From: Microbacteriaceae bacterium
GTDB lineage: Bacteria > Actinomycetota > Actinomycetes > Actinomycetales > Microbacteriaceae
Length of the DNA stretch: 41,088 nt
NCBI GenBank assembly: GCA_022487185.1
Contig: JAKVJE010000007.1
Location: 1 to 41,088 of the forward strand
Direction of reading: 5' to 3'
Shown here piece after piece: positions 1 to 9,734 of the stretch. The position numbers and the translations under genes are program-made. The stretch's first letter is position 1; every line of letters starts with the position of its first letter. The notes beneath the pieces were generated by a model. That model worked only from the letters and a program-made list of their open reading frames with translations. It had not been told where the DNA came from and did not search any database.

Positions 1-2
1 TC

Positions 3-438
3 TATATCGCAAATGGTAGGAGGACACGTGGATTCATTTCTAGGGATTCTGTCCATAAAAACAGTAACCAAATTGACTCCTGGAAGCTCTTCGCTCCAAA
101 AGCTTATGGAGCAGGAGACACGACACCTCATGCGATTTTAGGCAAGCCAGTCCTGGCACCCCCTCCATCAGTGTGCACCCAGTCCTATATGTTTTTTTCG
201 GGTACATCTGAGGAGTCAATTAAAAGTATTCGTAGTTACTATGTAACGAAATTTTTTCGTTTTCTCGTATCGCTGAGAAAGATCACGCAAGATGCTCTCC
301 ACTCGACGTACAAATGGGTCCCAATGCAAACCTGGGATCGTAAATGGACCGACGCCGACCTCTACGCGAAGTACCACCTCACCGACGAGGAGATCGCGTT
401 CATCGAGAGCATGATCCGTCCGATGGAGCTTGACGACA

Positions 439-446
<8 letters not shown>
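3..446 (+). CDS. C-terminal part of Eco57I-like adenine DNA methylase / restriction-modification enzyme (5' truncated by window)
   Basis: The frame is open from base 3 to the TGA at 444-446, so the ORF-track start at 171 is only an internal GTG and the gene begins outside the window. The visible 147 residues resemble the C-terminal target-recognition tail of Eco57I-type methylases: a segment like SWKLFAPKAYGAGD, then FFRFLVSLRKITQDA, then the ending LTDEEIAFIESMIRPM. By family knowledge it would methylate adenine in host DNA to protect it from the partner nuclease downstream, whose ATG overlaps this 3' end. The first ~330 bases are AT-rich, whereas the last ~100 bases are GC-rich like the following gene, which suggests a recombination joint inside the coding region. 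The catalytic NPPY part is not in the window, so the class rests on the tail and the context. Confidence 0.7.
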
Positions 447-3021
<2,575 letters not shown>

Positions 3022-3035
3022 CTGAACGGTTCTGA

Positions 3036-3864
3036 CCCCGTACCTGGACCGAGCACGCAGTCGCCGAGTTCGGTGAACGGCCGCAGGAGATCCTCAACCA
3101 TCAGATCGCCGAGGCGGCCGATCTCGCGGTAGTGCTCTCCCACGATCGACTGGGGACGCCGACCGGCGAGGCTGGGTCGGGAACGGCTGAGGAGATCACG
3201 ATCCTCGTGGATGCAGGGAAGCCAGTGGCGGTCCTGGTCAACTCGACTCCGCGTCCGCTTCTGAGCGGGGCGGTACTCAACGAGCGCCTGAGACTCGACG
3301 CCTACCTGGACGAGCTGCGCGAATCCGCACCTGCCCTCGGATATGGCAACGACGGACTCTTATCCGGCACCTCTACAACTTCCCCAGCCGAGCGACAGCC
3401 CACCGGCGGCTGAGTCCTCAAAGGGCGCGGCTCCACCGGAGAGGGCGGCTCTTGCTAAAGGAGTCTGCCCGCGCACCGAGGTGCGCGGGAGCGTGAAAAT
3501 CAACCGCAAAGGTCGCGTTCGTACCAGGCGGAACTGGTTCCTCGTGCTCCACAACACCTTGCGAGGGCCGGTCTCCGACGTGGACTTTAAGTTCGTGAAC
3601 TTGCCGCGGGACGCGCTGTTCCGCGTGCAACGTGAAGACGGCCTGCTCGGGACCATCCTGCCCGCTCAGGAAGTACGGTTGCCCCTGCTGCTGGCCATGG
3701 AATCGCCAGACACGGTCGATTACGCGGTCACGTGGACCGACTCCTCGGGGGAACGCCCGGCAGACGAGAGCGACAGTCCGAACTTGATGATGTTTCAAGC
3801 AGCGGCGACTCGAGTTCCGGTTCAACGTATAAACAAGGAGCCCCGCCATGGCGGAGGCTCCTGA
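3036..3864 (+). pseudogene. Frameshifted, N-terminally truncated DUF4062-like gene
   Basis: Directly after a stop at 3033-3035 the frame reads TWTEHAVAEFGERPQEI, then DRLGTPTGEAGSGTAEEI. The latter matches the conserved strand of DUF4062-type proteins, which often accompany NTPase or TIR-like defence and signalling proteins. There is no credible start codon: the ORF-track GTG at 3132 lies inside this motif. Near 3340 coherent sequence moves to another frame (TLIRHLYNFPSRATAHRRL), and from about 3400 it continues in a third frame as a beta-rich stretch (NWFLVLHNTLRGPVSDVDF) that runs to the TGA at 3864. The 173-residue ORF starting at 3343 could still be translated, but it most likely represents the tail of the broken gene. 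Confidence 0.6.
3837..3861. terminator. Hairpin, terminator-like
   Basis: GGAGCC-c-CGCC-AT-GGCG-ga-GGCTCC forms a stable imperfect stem. On the minus strand it is followed by a T-rich stretch (TTGTTTATA), so it would fit best as a terminator for minus-strand transcription. On the plus strand it overlaps the end of the decayed gene and has no T tract. Confidence 0.4.
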
Positions 3865-3916
3865 AGTAGATGCACCGGTCCATGCCCGGGGCTCGTAGCA
3901 ACAAAGATACGCTTGC

Positions 3917-4648
3917 GTGGCTAGTCAACGCCCCATTGAGACTCTGGCTGGTGCAATGCGCCTGGCTCCGTATCTGAAGGAGGCTGGTGGTGACGACGCC
4001 AAGGCCGCCGATCTGTACTTGTGGGCAGCGGACCTCGCCGGAGCTCTCCACTTCATGATTGCCTTCGCCGAGGTCGCTGTGCGAAACGCACTCGACGTCC
4101 AACTGGCCGAGTGGAACCGGACACAGGTCGGCCAGCGCGGTCGGGACGGGGCGTTACGAGACTGCACTGCACCGTTGCTGTATGAACTGACGAGTCCGAA
4201 GCGACTCAAGTTCGCGCGAGAGAGTGCTGAGAAGGAGGCGCGCCGCCGCCCCAAGGGGCATCCCCGGAGAGGCGTTCCGGTGACGAACGATGACGTGGTC
4301 GCCCAGCTGATGCTCGGAGCGTGGGGCAATCTCGTTGTTCCGGTCAGCGGCTCGTCACGGCGGCAGCAGCGCCTGTGGGTCGAAGGACTGAACGCCGCGT
4401 TCCCAGGAATCGACAGCTCAGATGCCGGGCGGGCCAAGGCGGGACGTCAGTTGGAGCGCATCCGGAAACTGCGAAACCGGGTCGCACATCACGACAGCCT
4501 TCTCGGCGTCGAGATCGACTATCGCCTCAACGACGTGCTGACCGTTCTGCGAGTGATAGACCCTCGATTGCCTGCCCTCGCGCTGGCACGGAGCCGAGTT
4601 CGAGCTGTTGAGAAGGACGACCCGCGCCGGCGGTGGAATGCGAGATGA
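3917..4648 (+). CDS. Abi-like HEPN-domain protein
   Basis: A 243-residue, mostly helical protein of the Abi/HEPN type. The N-terminal half has the helix typical of Abi_2-like proteins (FMIAFAEVAVRNALDVQL, ~50-67). The C-terminal half has RNRVAHHDSLL (~190-200), which carries the R-x(4-6)-H signature that forms the RNase site in many HEPN proteins. By family knowledge such proteins act as abortive-infection or toxin RNases; activity here is inference. The start is GTG 3917. A possible -10 (AGATAC) ends about 7 bases upstream and no Shine-Dalgarno is visible, so the message may be leaderless. It stands alone between the decayed DUF4062 gene and higBA, which fits a defence island. No separate antitoxin is seen. 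Confidence 0.65.
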   Translation: MASQRPIETLAGAMRLAPYLKEAGGDDAKAADLYLWAADLAGALHFMIAFAEVAVRNALDVQLAEWNRTQVGQRGRDGALRDCTAPLLYELTSPKRLKFARESAEKEARRRPKGHPRRGVPVTNDDVVAQLMLGAWGNLVVPVSGSSRRQQRLWVEGLNAAFPGIDSSDAGRAKAGRQLERIRKLRNRVAHHDSLLGVEIDYRLNDVLTVLRVIDPRLPALALARSRVRAVEKDDPRRRWNAR

Positions 4649-4718
4649 ACCGTCGCTCACATCTGTGCACGCTGCTCACTGACTTTCACAACACGCGGAA
4701 CGTGGTGGAGTTCCGGTT

Positions 4719-4739
4719 TAACGTCTAGCGTTATTGACG
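4719..4739 (+). promoter_or_regulatory. Probable higBA operator/promoter
   Basis: TAACG-TCTAG-CGTTA is a perfect 5-bp-arm inverted repeat. TTGACG follows directly, and a further half-site, CGTTATAG, lies at 4745-4752. It ends about 20 bases before the toxin start. A TTATAG -10 at 4747-4752 would place the repeat over the -35 region, as expected for autorepression by HigA. Confidence 0.5.
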
Positions 4740-4761
4740 CCTCTCGTTATAGGCTGGTTCC

Positions 4762-5043
4762 GTGATCAGATCGTTCGCCGACCGTGACACCGAGCGGGTG
4801 TGGCGTCGCGAGCCTGCGAAGGGTCTTGATCCGCGCATCCACAAGACAGCGAATCGGAAGTTGCATCTCCTCGATGCTGCGACCTCACTCGACGCTCTGC
4901 GCGTTCCTCCCGGCAACCGGCTGGAGCCGCTCAAGGGCGATCGTGCGGGTCAGCACAGCATCCGGGTCAACGACCAGCGGCAGATCTGCTTTCGATGGAC
5001 CGACGCCGGACCTGAAAACGTCGAGATCGTTGACTACCGCTGA
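4762..5043 (+). CDS. higB: HigB-type toxin of a toxin-antitoxin module
   Basis: A 93-residue protein of the RelE/HigB (plasmid maintenance killer) family. By family knowledge it is a ribosome-dependent mRNA interferase. Family features seen: the opening IRSFADRDTERVWRRE, the Leu-rich helix around KLHLLDAATSLDALRVPPGN, and the basic end strands HSIRVNDQRQICFRW and VEIVDYR. The length is normal for HigB, and the gene appears intact. The start is GTG 4762, the first codon after the operator-like repeat. It lies 9 bases upstream of higA, in the reversed order (toxin first) typical of higBA. It probably stabilises the island or acts in phage defence. Confidence 0.88.
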   Translation: MIRSFADRDTERVWRREPAKGLDPRIHKTANRKLHLLDAATSLDALRVPPGNRLEPLKGDRAGQHSIRVNDQRQICFRWTDAGPENVEIVDYR

Positions 5044-5052
5044 GGAGGGATC

Positions 5053-5352
5053 ATGTCTGAGAAGCTCTATCCGCCGATTCACCCGGGTGAGATTCTGATG
5101 GAGGATTTCCTTAAGGGATTCGGTATCACGCAGAACAGGCTTGCGGTGTCCATTGGTGTTCCACCACGGCGGATCAACGAGATCGTGCATGGCAAGCGGG
5201 CCATTACTGCCGATACTGCGCTCCGTCTCGGTCGCTACTTTGGCGTCGATCCGCAGTTCTGGCTGAACCTGCAAAGTCGCTACGAACTTGAAGTTGCGGA
5301 GGACGCGGTGGGAGAGAAGATCGCTCAGATCGACCCGCTTCAGGTGGACTGA
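5053..5352 (+). CDS. higA: HigA-type antitoxin, XRE family
   Basis: A 99-residue antitoxin beginning with the family hallmark PPIHPGEILMEDFLKGFGIT. A helix-turn-helix follows at ~27-60 (QNRLAVSIGVPPRRINEIVHGKRAIT), then the usual tail ALRLGRYFGVDPQFWLNLQ. By family knowledge it binds HigB and represses the shared promoter, with which the TAACG/CGTTA repeat upstream is consistent. The start ATG 5053 has a Shine-Dalgarno (GAGGAGGG) overlapping the end of higB, so the two are translated together. The gene is intact. Confidence 0.9.
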   Translation: MSEKLYPPIHPGEILMEDFLKGFGITQNRLAVSIGVPPRRINEIVHGKRAITADTALRLGRYFGVDPQFWLNLQSRYELEVAEDAVGEKIAQIDPLQVD

Positions 5353-5356
5353 CATC

Positions 5357-5614
5357 GTGGCCGGTGACGGCGTCCGGATGCTTGAGAACTTGACGCCCGA
5401 CGAGCTCTAGCAGCTTTCCCTAACGTCCTGCGTGAGCACGACCCTCGATGGGCGGCCTGGTTCCACAGTCACATCGGGTCGACCGCAGTGCCGGGGGTGC
5501 TGGCGAAACCGACGCCGGACATCCTTCTCGAGGTCCGGGGAGATATGGATGCGAAAGCCACGCGAGAGACTCTCGTGGGTATGGGATGGCTCCACACGTA
5601 TGCCTGCGCGATGA
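5357..5614 (+). pseudogene. GrpB-family remnant, frameshifted and truncated
   Basis: A short frame (GTG 5357 or ATG 5378) reads MLENLTPDEL and stops at TAG 5408-5410. One frame over, the expected continuation reads AAFPNVLREHDPRWAAWF, then HSHIGSTAVPGVLAKPTPDILLEV, which carries the GrpB signature H-x-GSTAVPG-x-x-AKP-x-x-DIL. Compared with the family, about 20-25 residues seem to be missing between WAAWF and HSHIG, and the C-terminal half is lost near 5612, where sequence of another family starts. GrpB proteins are nucleotidyltransferase-fold proteins of unclear role. This copy cannot make a normal product. Confidence 0.6.
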
Positions 5615-6202
5615 GCCACGCAACTGGCAGCGGCAGGACACCATCTCCTCATCTCAAATTCTCGAGGACCGGAGACCCTCGCAGAGACGGCTGGGCAGAT
5701 TGGCGGCGACACGGTCCCGGTCACGGCAGCACATGCCGTCGCCGACAGCGAGGTCGTGGTGATTGCGATTCCGTTGTCACATCGCTCGCAGTTGACACAT
5801 CTTCCGTTTCAAAAGGATCAAATCGTCGTTGACGCGATGAACTACTACCCGGATCGGGATGGGCAGATCGCAGAGCTGGATGAGCATCGAACCACCACCA
5901 GCGAGATCACTCGGGCGCTGCTTCCAGAGGTTCGTCTCGTCAAAACCTTTAACTCGATTTATGCGGCGGACGTCGTGAAGTGTGCCCGGCCGTCCGGCGC
6001 CCCCGATCGGAGTGTGTTGCCGCTTGCCGGTGATGACTCGACGGCAAAGTCCGTCGTCGCGGGGCTCATCGATGAGATCGGATATGACCCGCTCGATCTT
6101 GGGGGGCTTGCTGAGGGGTTCCGGTTCCAGAACGGGACGCCTGCGTACTGCGTGCGCGGTTCGGAGGAGGTGCTCCGTCCGTTGCTCGCAGAGGCACATT
6201 GA
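5615..6202 (+). pseudogene. N-terminally truncated F420-dependent NADP oxidoreductase-like gene
   Basis: The frame entered at 5615 reads ATQLAAAAGHHLLISNSRGPETL, then EVVVIAIPL, MNYYPDRDGQIAELDEH and LVKTFNSIYAADV. This is the pattern of NpdG-like NADP oxidoreductases, which move hydride between F420H2 and NADP in the cytoplasm. The first ~15 residues, including the glycine-rich Rossmann loop, are missing, and a TGA at 5612 closes the frame just upstream. The ORF track begins at an internal GTG (5756), which would yield 148 residues without the complete nucleotide-binding motif. The remnant probably has no enzyme activity. About 90 bases of non-coding sequence separate it from the convergent redox operon; I see nothing in them. 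Confidence 0.6.
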
Positions 6203-6295
6203 CGGTTCGGAACAGCATTCAGCCCGCGCGGTGCGTTCAGATCTCCCTGCAGCAGCGTTCGATGGATTCGTGCCATCCGTCCAGGATCGCCGTAT

Positions 6296-6565
6296 TCAAC
6301 GGGGAGTTCGCCAGCGGAGGGCCGCAAGCGGGCAGGCTTGTATCGCCTGATCTGCAAGCTTTTGGTCCTGCTCACGCACGGGGGAGTTATTCCCCCCTGG
6401 CAGGAGCGGGTACCCCCACTCATCGCGACCGATGAGTTCTGGGAAAAGCTCGTGGCAGAGGCCCCGTCCAGCGCACCGCGACCAGTCGACATGCAGCTGC
6501 TGTTCGCTGCCCTGCCGCTCGTGGGGCTCTCGACGGGTGCTGAGCCGTCTCTGATCGTTCCTCAT
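6296..6565 (-). CDS. 3Fe-4S ferredoxin
   Basis: An 89-residue small electron carrier. Its core reads LHVDWSRCAGRGLCHELFPE, then QACPLAAL near the end. The cysteines C31, C37 and C78 give C-x5-C ... C-P, the pattern of single-cluster 3Fe-4S ferredoxins rather than the C-x2-C-x2-C of 4Fe-4S types. The first ~23 residues are polar and not conserved in the family, so the start ATG (6565), which overlaps the NuoF-like stop by 4 bases, is set by translational coupling. It is the last gene of the five-gene redox operon and probably exchanges electrons with the NuoF-like protein. Confidence 0.8.
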   Translation of the reverse strand: MRNDQRRLSTRREPHERQGSEQQLHVDWSRCAGRGLCHELFPELIGRDEWGYPLLPGGNNSPVREQDQKLADQAIQACPLAALRWRTPR

Positions 6566-7743
6566 CGCAGATCACACCGTCCTCGTCTGTGCTCTTGGAG
6601 ATGATCCCTCCAGATCTCCAGTGCAGAGTGGGCGAGTGCCGCGGCGCTGTCGGGGTGGTGGCATATACCGCGCCCAGTGGTGTTCTGAGCCAGTTCATTG
6701 ACCCGCTCCTCGGCGCGGGAGGTCCCGACCTGAATGAGCGTGTCAAATGATGCAGCCAGCGCCGGCAGACCGTAGAGGCAGGGGCCGCACTGCCGGGCCG
6801 ATTCCTCCGCGAGACGGTGCAACAGGCGGGAGGTCATCCGGAGTGGGCAGTGAACGGCCGAGACGACGTGGATGATCCCCGTGCCGGGCCGTGCCCCGAT
6901 ATTCGCCAGTGCCGCGTCTGTATAGGGGGTGTCCCAGTGGGCTGCACGGACCCAGGATCCCCCGAGGCCTCCCAGAATCGCGGCGGCTGGCAGGCTCGGC
7001 TCCGCGTGGGAGATGAGCTCTCTCAGGCTTACCCCGCTGCGTGCCTCGCGCACTTCCGGGTGGCGGACGTCGCCGGTCACGGAGACCAGACGGATTCCCC
7101 CGGCCCTGTCGTGTCCGAGGCTGCGGAACCAGGCACCGCCGAACCGGGCCACGAGGGCAATTTCGGCGATTGTCTCAACATTCGACAGGAAGATCGGGGT
7201 ACCCGAATTCCCATTGACGGCGAGCGGTGCTGTCCGATCGGACGGGAGTGCAGGGTGCCCGGCGACGAGTGCGGCAACCGCCGAGGCCTCTCCGCCCACG
7301 TATCTTCCGGCCGACGGGAGGATGCGGACGTCCGGCTGCCCGGATCGTGCTGACAGCGCATCCCTGAGGGTGCCGACGTCCCTGGCCGCCGCGACAAGCG
7401 TGAGCTTCTTGGCCTTCAAAATGGTCCTGAGCACTGACAGACCGTCAAGGATGAGATGTGGGGCAAGACGCATCAGGGTGCGGTCTTTGTGACTCCAGGG
7501 CTCACCTTCTGAGGCATTGGCAATGATTTCCGGGCGACGGGGCTGGTCCAGCACTGTCTGAAGCTTGCGCCAGACGGGGAATCCGCCGCCGCCGCGTCCG
7601 GTGAGGCCGGATTGGCGAAGTTCCTCTTTGAGGACCGGAGCGGTCGGGATCCGCAGGGGACCATAGACGGACTCATGAACATGGAGGTCGGAGCCGACAT
7701 GCTGCAGGAGCACGGCTCGTTCCCGATTGGAGTGTTCTGTCAT
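6562..7743 (-). CDS. NuoF-like NADH dehydrogenase (SLBB/iron-sulfur) protein
   Basis: A 393-residue relative of the 51-kDa NuoF subunit of complex I. Seen in order: a glycine-rich nucleotide site (LTGRGGGGFPVWRK, ~47-60), the FMN/NAD segment NASEGEPWSHKDRTLM (~75-90), GRYVGGEASAVAALV (~145), an SLBB-like middle region (~215-260), and the C-terminal iron-sulfur part QCGPCLYGLPAL plus GRGICHHPD. Canonical NuoF has C-x2-C-x2-C; here the first ligand of that triad is replaced by Ala, leaving three cysteines in total. By homology it passes electrons between NAD(P)H and FeS/flavin partners, and its operon neighbours suggest the membrane haem protein and the ferredoxin. It starts at ATG 7743, overlapping the ferric-reductase-like gene by ATGA. 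Confidence 0.82.
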   Translation of the reverse strand: MTEHSNRERAVLLQHVGSDLHVHESVYGPLRIPTAPVLKEELRQSGLTGRGGGGFPVWRKLQTVLDQPRRPEIIANASEGEPWSHKDRTLMRLAPHLILDGLSVLRTILKAKKLTLVAAARDVGTLRDALSARSGQPDVRILPSAGRYVGGEASAVAALVAGHPALPSDRTAPLAVNGNSGTPIFLSNVETIAEIALVARFGGAWFRSLGHDRAGGIRLVSVTGDVRHPEVREARSGVSLRELISHAEPSLPAAAILGGLGGSWVRAAHWDTPYTDAALANIGARPGTGIIHVVSAVHCPLRMTSRLLHRLAEESARQCGPCLYGLPALAASFDTLIQVGTSRAEERVNELAQNTTGRGICHHPDSAAALAHSALEIWRDHLQEHRRGRCDLR

Positions 7744-8318
7744 CAGGATCTTCCCTGCCCTTTCCCGAGAGACCGCCGACGTTCTGCAGAACGGTCAGAG
7801 AACTTCGGGGAACATCTCCAGACGATTGCGGTGGCGACGGCGGCAGCCCCGAGCAGCGCCGCGATGAGAAACCACGGCCGTGCCGCATCGGTTCCCGATC
7901 CGATCGAGTGCAGGAGTGCTATCGGCCAGAGAGCGTAGGCCGAGAGATGGATACCGTGGAACACGCGCGGCCCGATCCGGGTTCGGAGCAGTCCGGTGAC
8001 GGTGAGGGCGATGAAGAGGTCGATTGCTGTCGTCCCCAATCCGACCCAGAACGTGTTCCGAGAGGCTTGGAAGGGAACAATGGCATCGATCAGGTGAAGC
8101 TGGGCGTATGGATCGAGCATCAGACTTCCAACGTGGATGGCGACGAATACGGCTGCGGTGAGCGAAGTGGCCCGATGTATCGATTGGATGGCAAAGCGCG
8201 GCAGTCCCATGACCGTCCGTCCGGACCGTGCGAAGATCCCGAGGACGATTGCCATGGTCAGCAGTCCCAGCGAGACCAGCCCGGTGCTGCGGCCGAGCGC
8301 CCAGTAGGCCTCGTTCAT
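7743..8318 (-). CDS. Ferric-reductase-like haem transmembrane protein
   Basis: A 191-residue integral membrane protein with about five to six hydrophobic helices. Paired histidines are spaced as in the ferric reductase / cytochrome b-like domain: SIHRATSLTAAVFVAIH, then FHGIHLSAYALWPIALLH. These would bind two haems and carry electrons across the membrane. It lacks the cytoplasmic FAD/NAD(P)H domain of full ferric reductases. In this operon the NuoF-like protein could supply that role. The C-terminus is basic (SAERRRSLGKGQGRS). The start ATG 8318 overlaps the apbE stop by 4 bases. The physiological acceptor (Fe3+, quinone or a flavoprotein) cannot be deduced. Confidence 0.8.
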   Translation of the reverse strand: MNEAYWALGRSTGLVSLGLLTMAIVLGIFARSGRTVMGLPRFAIQSIHRATSLTAAVFVAIHVGSLMLDPYAQLHLIDAIVPFQASRNTFWVGLGTTAIDLFIALTVTGLLRTRIGPRVFHGIHLSAYALWPIALLHSIGSGTDAARPWFLIAALLGAAAVATAIVWRCSPKFSDRSAERRRSLGKGQGRS

Positions 8319-9277
8319 GCTGTGACCTCCGCGGGGTGTGGCCAGCCGCCGAGCCGCAGAACTTCACCGCTCTGCGCAACGAAGCGTGAGGGGTGGCGTA
8401 GATGCTCGTCATATGCTGCGCCTGAGCCGGAGACGATGGCTGCAGTGGCAGCCGCGTTGGCGGCGAGACAGGATGGTGCGGCCACGGAGACGGTGCGCCA
8501 AATCTCTGTCGCGGGCAGGCCTGTACGCGGATCGAGGATGTGGTGTGCGACTCGCTTCCCGACACGCCACCGGCGGCGGAGGGTGCTGGAGGTGGCGAGG
8601 CCTCCCCGCCCATGCAAGGAGATCCGATCTTCGGGTTCTCCGGGAAGGTCACGGACCAGCACTCGCCATCCACCATCTGGTTCTGATCCAGCGGTGGCGA
8701 TATCGCCACCGAGTTCGACGTATGCCCCAGAATCCGTGTCGTCGACGATGCGACGTGCGATCCAGTCTGCGGTTCCGGCCTTTGCCGTCGCACCCAAGTC
8801 GAGGACAATGCCGTGTGGCTGGCGCAGATGATTCCCCTCAATCTGGATTTGTTTCCACGATGCAGCCGGATGCACCTCGAACACACCGGGGTCGTCGACT
8901 CGGATTTGTGAGAGATCCATCCGATAGCCGCAGGCCGAAAGCTGTTCCCCCATCACCGGTGTCACCTTCCCCTGAGTGTCGGAGGCGACACACAGGGCAT
9001 CGTGCACCAGGCTCGCGCAGAGGCTGCTCACCGTGCTGTCTTCATCGTCGGCGCGGGCGGCCCGCATGAGCTCGGAATTTTCGTCGAAGCGGCTGCAGGC
9101 ACCTGCAACGTCATCCATTCGTCGCATGGTCAGGTCGATACCGTGGTGCAGGGCGTCGGGATCGGTCACGGCAATCATGACGGAGACGGACCAGTCCGAC
9201 CAAGCAGCCCGGGCGGTGCCATCGTCTGGCATGGTGAGATAGGGGATTCGGGGAGCGCGTGTCGTCTGGGAGCTCAT
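8315..9277 (-). CDS. apbE: FAD:protein FMN transferase (ApbE)
   Basis: A 320-residue ApbE-family enzyme, which cuts FAD and attaches FMN covalently to Thr/Ser in an (S/T)GA(T/S) motif of exported or membrane redox proteins. Family motifs seen: the early helix MRRMDDVAGACSRFDENSEL, VLDLGATAKAGTADWIARRI, YVELGGDIATAG, and HHILDPRTGLPA, the magnesium/FAD-binding end. No lipobox or clear signal peptide is visible at the N-terminus, so it may work in the cytoplasm or be exported with a partner. It overlaps both neighbours by 4 bases. An FMN_bind protein, the usual substrate, is absent, which makes the adjacent SGAT-containing small protein the local candidate. Confidence 0.9.
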   Translation of the reverse strand: MSSQTTRAPRIPYLTMPDDGTARAAWSDWSVSVMIAVTDPDALHHGIDLTMRRMDDVAGACSRFDENSELMRAARADDEDSTVSSLCASLVHDALCVASDTQGKVTPVMGEQLSACGYRMDLSQIRVDDPGVFEVHPAASWKQIQIEGNHLRQPHGIVLDLGATAKAGTADWIARRIVDDTDSGAYVELGGDIATAGSEPDGGWRVLVRDLPGEPEDRISLHGRGGLATSSTLRRRWRVGKRVAHHILDPRTGLPATEIWRTVSVAAPSCLAANAAATAAIVSGSGAAYDEHLRHPSRFVAQSGEVLRLGGWPHPAEVTA

Positions 9278-9573
9278 GATCCTGACGATTGTCCGGTCGC
9301 TCCAGAGCCCTGTCCGGTATCTGAAGTAACGTACGGATCCTGTGTCGGGGACTGCGTCTGCTCAGACGACTGCGAGTCCTGCGATTTGTCCTGCTGCGAG
9401 CTCGAAGAGTCGTTTGAGGTCGTCTGACTGTTCGTTGAGCTGGTTCCTGCAGTGCTGAGTATCGTTCCAAACGCGGCCAGGGCGAACACGGAGCTACCGC
9501 CGGCGATCAGTGCGGTGGCGACTCGGACGCTGCGGCGCCCCCGTTCTCGAGTGCTCATAAGGCTCCTTGTCAT
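9274..9573 (-). CDS. Small Ser/Gln-rich membrane-anchored protein, first gene of redox operon
   Basis: A 99-residue protein: a basic N-terminus (MSTRERGRRSVRVAT), one hydrophobic segment (ALIAGGSSVFALAAFGTIL, ~21-40), then a low-complexity extracytoplasmic tail rich in S, T, Q and D. I do not recognise a domain, and it has no FMN_bind fold. The tail ends in GSGATGQSS, which contains SGAT followed two residues later by Ser, resembling the (S/T)GA(T/S)xx(S/T) site modified by ApbE. The start at ATG 9573 has GGAG 7-8 bases upstream; a second ATG at 9558 directly follows AAGGAG and is also possible. Its stop overlaps the apbE start. It is likely an anchored partner of the haem protein; a flavin-carrying role is a hypothesis only. 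Confidence 0.7.
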   Translation of the reverse strand: MTRSLMSTRERGRRSVRVATALIAGGSSVFALAAFGTILSTAGTSSTNSQTTSNDSSSSQQDKSQDSQSSEQTQSPTQDPYVTSDTGQGSGATGQSSGS

Positions 9574-9734
9574 TGCGATCTCCGGCTGGGCTCTGGAGGC
9601 GACTCTAGGGCCGGTTCTCTCAGACTCGGCACAGAATGTTCAGCACCTCGCGGATTCTGAGTCGGAGCACATCAGAGATACGGGGAGCTCCCAGAAAGCT
9701 GCAGACGTGCACCCAGAAGGGCAACAATGGGTGT

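Noticed and set aside
5959-6492. 177-residue minus-strand ORF bridging the reductase remnant and the ferredoxin gene
   Set aside because: Ser/Pro/Arg-rich composition without a motif. It overlaps the ferredoxin gene in another frame on the same strand.
9274-9573. FMN_bind domain protein as ApbE substrate
   Set aside because: The 99-residue protein has no room for or likeness to the FMN_bind fold; only the short SGAT motif remains.
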